Below are positions 61,859 to 64,000 of a DNA stretch of 64,000 bases, in pieces. Source of the stretch: [Streptosporangium] indianense (GTDB lineage: Bacteria; Actinomycetota; Actinomycetes; Streptomycetales; Streptomycetaceae). The position numbers and the translations under genes were made by a program. The first letter of the stretch is position 1. The number at the start of each line of letters is the position of its first letter. The stretch covers positions 1 to 64,000 of the forward strand of contig NZ_JAKEIO010000013.1 in assembly GCF_021474405.1 (NCBI RefSeq), in the 5' to 3' direction. The notes beneath the pieces are model-generated. The model made no database searches, was not told the origin of the DNA, and saw nothing but the letters and a program-made list of their open reading frames with translations.

Positions 61859-63504
61859 CCTCCACCCTTCCCGCGGTGACCGCTGCGAAGGTCCCCGCGC
61901 AGCGCGGGCCCGCGTCCCGAACCGGTGCGCACCGCCGCGTGGAGCCGCCGAGCCGGCTGCGCTCCTCCCGGCCCGACCTGATCCTGTGCGGTGTCCTCCT
62001 CGCGGCGATCCTCGTCGTGCAGGGCTGGAACATCGCCGACTACCCGGCCCTCAGCGACGACGAGGGCACCTACCTCGCCCAGGCCTGGTCGGTCCAGCAG
62101 GGCGACGGACTCGCCCACTACACCTACTGGTACGACCATCCGCCCCTCGGCTGGATCCAGATCGCCCTGCTGACCTGGATCCCGGCGCTGATCAGCCCCG
62201 AGTCGATGACGGTGGGCACCATGCGCGCCGCGATGCTGGTGATCAGCGGCATCAGCGCGGTCCTGGTCTTCGTGCTGGGCCGTCGTCTGGCGCTGCCCCG
62301 CTGGGCGGCCGCGCTCGGCATGGTGTTCTTCGGGCTGTCGCCGCTGTCGATCGTGCTCCAGCGGGAGATCTTCCTCGACAACCTCGCGGTGATGTGGACG
62401 CTGCTGGCCTTCACACTGGCCGCCTCCCCGAGCCGTCACCTCTGGCACCACTTCGGCGCGGGCATCGCGGCCGCCACGGCGGTCCTCACCAAGGAGACGA
62501 TGCTCGTCGTCCTGCCCGCCCTGTTCCTCACCATGTGGCGCCACAGCCACCGGGACACCCGCAAGTTCGCGATCACCGGAGCCGTCACGGCCTGCGCCCT
62601 GATCGGCTTCTCGTATCCGCTGTTCGCCCTGCTCAAGGGTGAGTTGCTGCCGGGCGCCGGGCACGTGTCCCTCTGGGACGGCGTCAAGTACCAGATGACC
62701 AGACCCGGTTCGGGCTTCATCCTCGACCAGGGCTCCGGCTCCTGGGGCGTGCTCCAGTCGTGGCTCTACTATGACCGGATCCTGCCCCTCGGCGGCCTCG
62801 CGGGCGCCCTGCTGCTGCTCGTCACCTGGCGCTGGTCGGTCACGGCCCGCGCCCTGGCCGGACCCGCCCTGGCCGTCGCGATCTTCGCCGCACTGGCTCT
62901 GCGCCCCAACGGCTACCTGCCCGCGATGTATGTCATCCAGGCGCTGCCGTTCCTCGCGCTGGTCCTCGCCGGAGGCACCGCCTCCGTCGCCCACGCCGTG
63001 CTGAGCCGCTGGCGTTCCGAAGCGGAGAAACGGTACGTCAGCACGGGCCGGTACGCGCTCGCCGCCGTCCTCGCCCTGGCCGCCGGCGCCTACGTCGTCC
63101 CGCACTGGTACGACGGCGCCCGCACGGCCGTCACCACCGACGCCAACGCCCCCTACAAGGCCGCGTCGGCGTGGCTGGCCACGGAGGTCGAGGACCCGGA
63201 GCGCACCCGGGTACTGGTCGACGACGCGCTCTGGCTGGACCTGGTGCACCACGGCTACCGGCCCGGCCTCGGCGTCATCTGGTTCTACAAGGCCGACCTC
63301 GACCCGGCGGTGACGAAGACGATGCCGCGCGGCTGGAAGGACCTCGACTACGTCGTCGCCTCGCCGACCGTGCGGCGCGACGCGGCCGATCTGCCCAACG
63401 TCAAGGCCGCCATGAAGCACTCCGAGCCGGTCGCCACCTTCGGCACCGGCGAGGACCGCATCGAGATCCGCCAGATCAAGACGCCCGCCGGAGGCACGCG
63501 ATGA
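61855..63504 (+). CDS. GT39/ArnT-like membrane glycosyltransferase (GT-C fold)
   Basis: This 549-residue protein has about 11 membrane helices with the GT-C hallmark in the first loop: an acidic pair in ALSDDEGTYLAQAW and WYDHPPLGW. It resembles protein O-mannosyltransferase/ArnT-type enzymes that use polyprenyl-phosphate sugars. The C-terminal soluble domain (about 420-549) is extracellular. The GTG start overlaps the stop of the preceding GT (GTGA), and its own stop overlaps the next ATG (ATGA), so the three genes are co-translated. Lipid-linked sugar made by the next gene is a likely donor. Confidence 0.9.
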   Translation: MTSTLPAVTAAKVPAQRGPASRTGAHRRVEPPSRLRSSRPDLILCGVLLAAILVVQGWNIADYPALSDDEGTYLAQAWSVQQGDGLAHYTYWYDHPPLGWIQIALLTWIPALISPESMTVGTMRAAMLVISGISAVLVFVLGRRLALPRWAAALGMVFFGLSPLSIVLQREIFLDNLAVMWTLLAFTLAASPSRHLWHHFGAGIAAATAVLTKETMLVVLPALFLTMWRHSHRDTRKFAITGAVTACALIGFSYPLFALLKGELLPGAGHVSLWDGVKYQMTRPGSGFILDQGSGSWGVLQSWLYYDRILPLGGLAGALLLLVTWRWSVTARALAGPALAVAIFAALALRPNGYLPAMYVIQALPFLALVLAGGTASVAHAVLSRWRSEAEKRYVSTGRYALAAVLALAAGAYVVPHWYDGARTAVTTDANAPYKAASAWLATEVEDPERTRVLVDDALWLDLVHHGYRPGLGVIWFYKADLDPAVTKTMPRGWKDLDYVVASPTVRRDAADLPNVKAAMKHSEPVATFGTGEDRIEIRQIKTPAGGTR

Positions 63505-64000
63505 GCCAGGAGCACACCGTCCCCGCCGAGGTCGTCGAGACCGAGCCCACCGAGATCCCCGAGCCGGGCGCGGTCACCATCGTCGTACCGACCTTCAACG
63601 AGTCGGCGAACGTACGGCAGTTGCTGCATCAGATCACCGAGGCCGTCCCGGCCCGGCTGCCCTGCGAGGTCGTCTTCGTGGACGACTCCACCGACGACAC
63701 GCCCGAGGTCATCGAGAAGGCCGCGCAGGACTGCCCCTTCCCGGTGACCGTGCTGCATCGCGAGGAGCCGGTGGGCGGGCTCGGCGGCGCGGTCGTCGAG
63801 GGCCTGAAGGCGGCCACCTCGGACTGGATCGTCGTCATGGACGGCGACTGCCAGCACCCGCCGTCCCTCGTGCCCGACCTGGTCGCCACCGGCGAACGGG
63901 CCGGCGCCGGGCTGGTCGTGGCCTCCCGCTACATCAAGGGCGGCAGCCGGGCCGGACTCGCGGGCAGCTACCGCATCGCCGTCTCGCGCGGGGCGACCTG
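63501..64000 (+). CDS. Polyprenyl-phosphate sugar synthase-like family 2 glycosyltransferase (partial)
   Basis: The first about 166 residues are visible; the gene runs off the right edge. After an acidic N-terminal tail, VTIVVPTFNESANVRQLL, CEVVFVDDSTDDTPEVI and WIVVMDGDCQHPP (DxD-type) match the dolichol-phosphate mannose synthase group. It would load a nucleotide sugar onto polyprenyl phosphate for use by the GT39-like neighbour. A C-terminal GtrA-like membrane domain is common in this group but lies outside the window. ATG 63501 overlaps the previous stop. Confidence 0.88.
   Translation, partial: MSQEHTVPAEVVETEPTEIPEPGAVTIVVPTFNESANVRQLLHQITEAVPARLPCEVVFVDDSTDDTPEVIEKAAQDCPFPVTVLHREEPVGGLGGAVVEGLKAATSDWIVVMDGDCQHPPSLVPDLVATGERAGAGLVVASRYIKGGSRAGLAGSYRIAVSRGAT

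Overview
The window is a high-GC (about 72% by eye) actinobacterial chromosome segment, almost certainly from Streptomyces. The evidence is strong third-position G/C, GTG and TTG starts, GC-rich hairpin terminators, and a gene order I recognise from the Streptomyces core chromosome: accA2, maf, mmpB, pccE, pccB, birA, cya, a GAF-GGDEF gene, hutH, msrA, metB, ilvA, greA and mca. No rRNA, tRNA, CRISPR array, transposase or phage gene was seen.

Left part (1-13.1 kb). The acyl-CoA carboxylase locus holds a biotinylated alpha subunit (accA2), the carboxyltransferase pccB and its small epsilon subunit, with biotin ligase birA divergent from pccB so that the enzyme and its modifying ligase sit together. 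A 42-codon membrane protein gene (mmpB-like) and maf lie between them. A class III adenylate cyclase, a Pro-rich membrane protein with in-frame repeats, an enoyl-CoA hydratase, a diguanylate cyclase and histidine ammonia-lyase follow.

Middle (13.1-38.3 kb). Envelope and secreted proteins come first: a LAxTG sortase substrate, an L,D-transpeptidase lipoprotein and a 1108-residue subtilase. Then come regulator/enzyme pairs (MmyB-type regulator with a zinc alcohol dehydrogenase across a 12-bp inverted repeat; GlxA-type AraC regulator with a proline dehydrogenase-like enzyme), membrane proteins, msrA, metB, a sigma-like factor, a MarR regulator with ilvA, a DrrAB-type ABC exporter, greA and mca. 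Two non-coding minisatellites (20-bp and about 34-bp periods) lie in intergenic gaps.

Right part (38.4-58.2 kb). This looks like an accessory island with a small, unfamiliar non-ribosomal peptide cluster. A collinear run of seven genes encodes a clavaminate synthase/VioC-like oxygenase fused to an N-terminal Rossmann/GATase-like domain, NRPS A-T-C, NRPS A-T-R, a circularly permuted ATP-grasp protein, an MFS exporter, a short ATP-grasp protein and an APH-fold kinase. A 50-residue exported peptide gene follows and converges on an AfsR-type (SARP-NB-ARC-TPR) regulator. A second STAND/TPR protein flanks the left side and an asparagine synthetase pseudogene the right. The A-T-C plus A-T-R layout predicts a dipeptide scaffold. 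The terminal reductase has Phe at the catalytic Tyr position and Asp in the nucleotide-binding glycine motif, so release may not be a normal reduction.

Right end (58.4-64 kb). A YyaL-type thioredoxin-domain protein precedes a tightly coupled glycosyltransferase operon (family 2 GT, GT39-like membrane protein, dolichol-phosphate-mannose-synthase-like GT) that runs off the edge.
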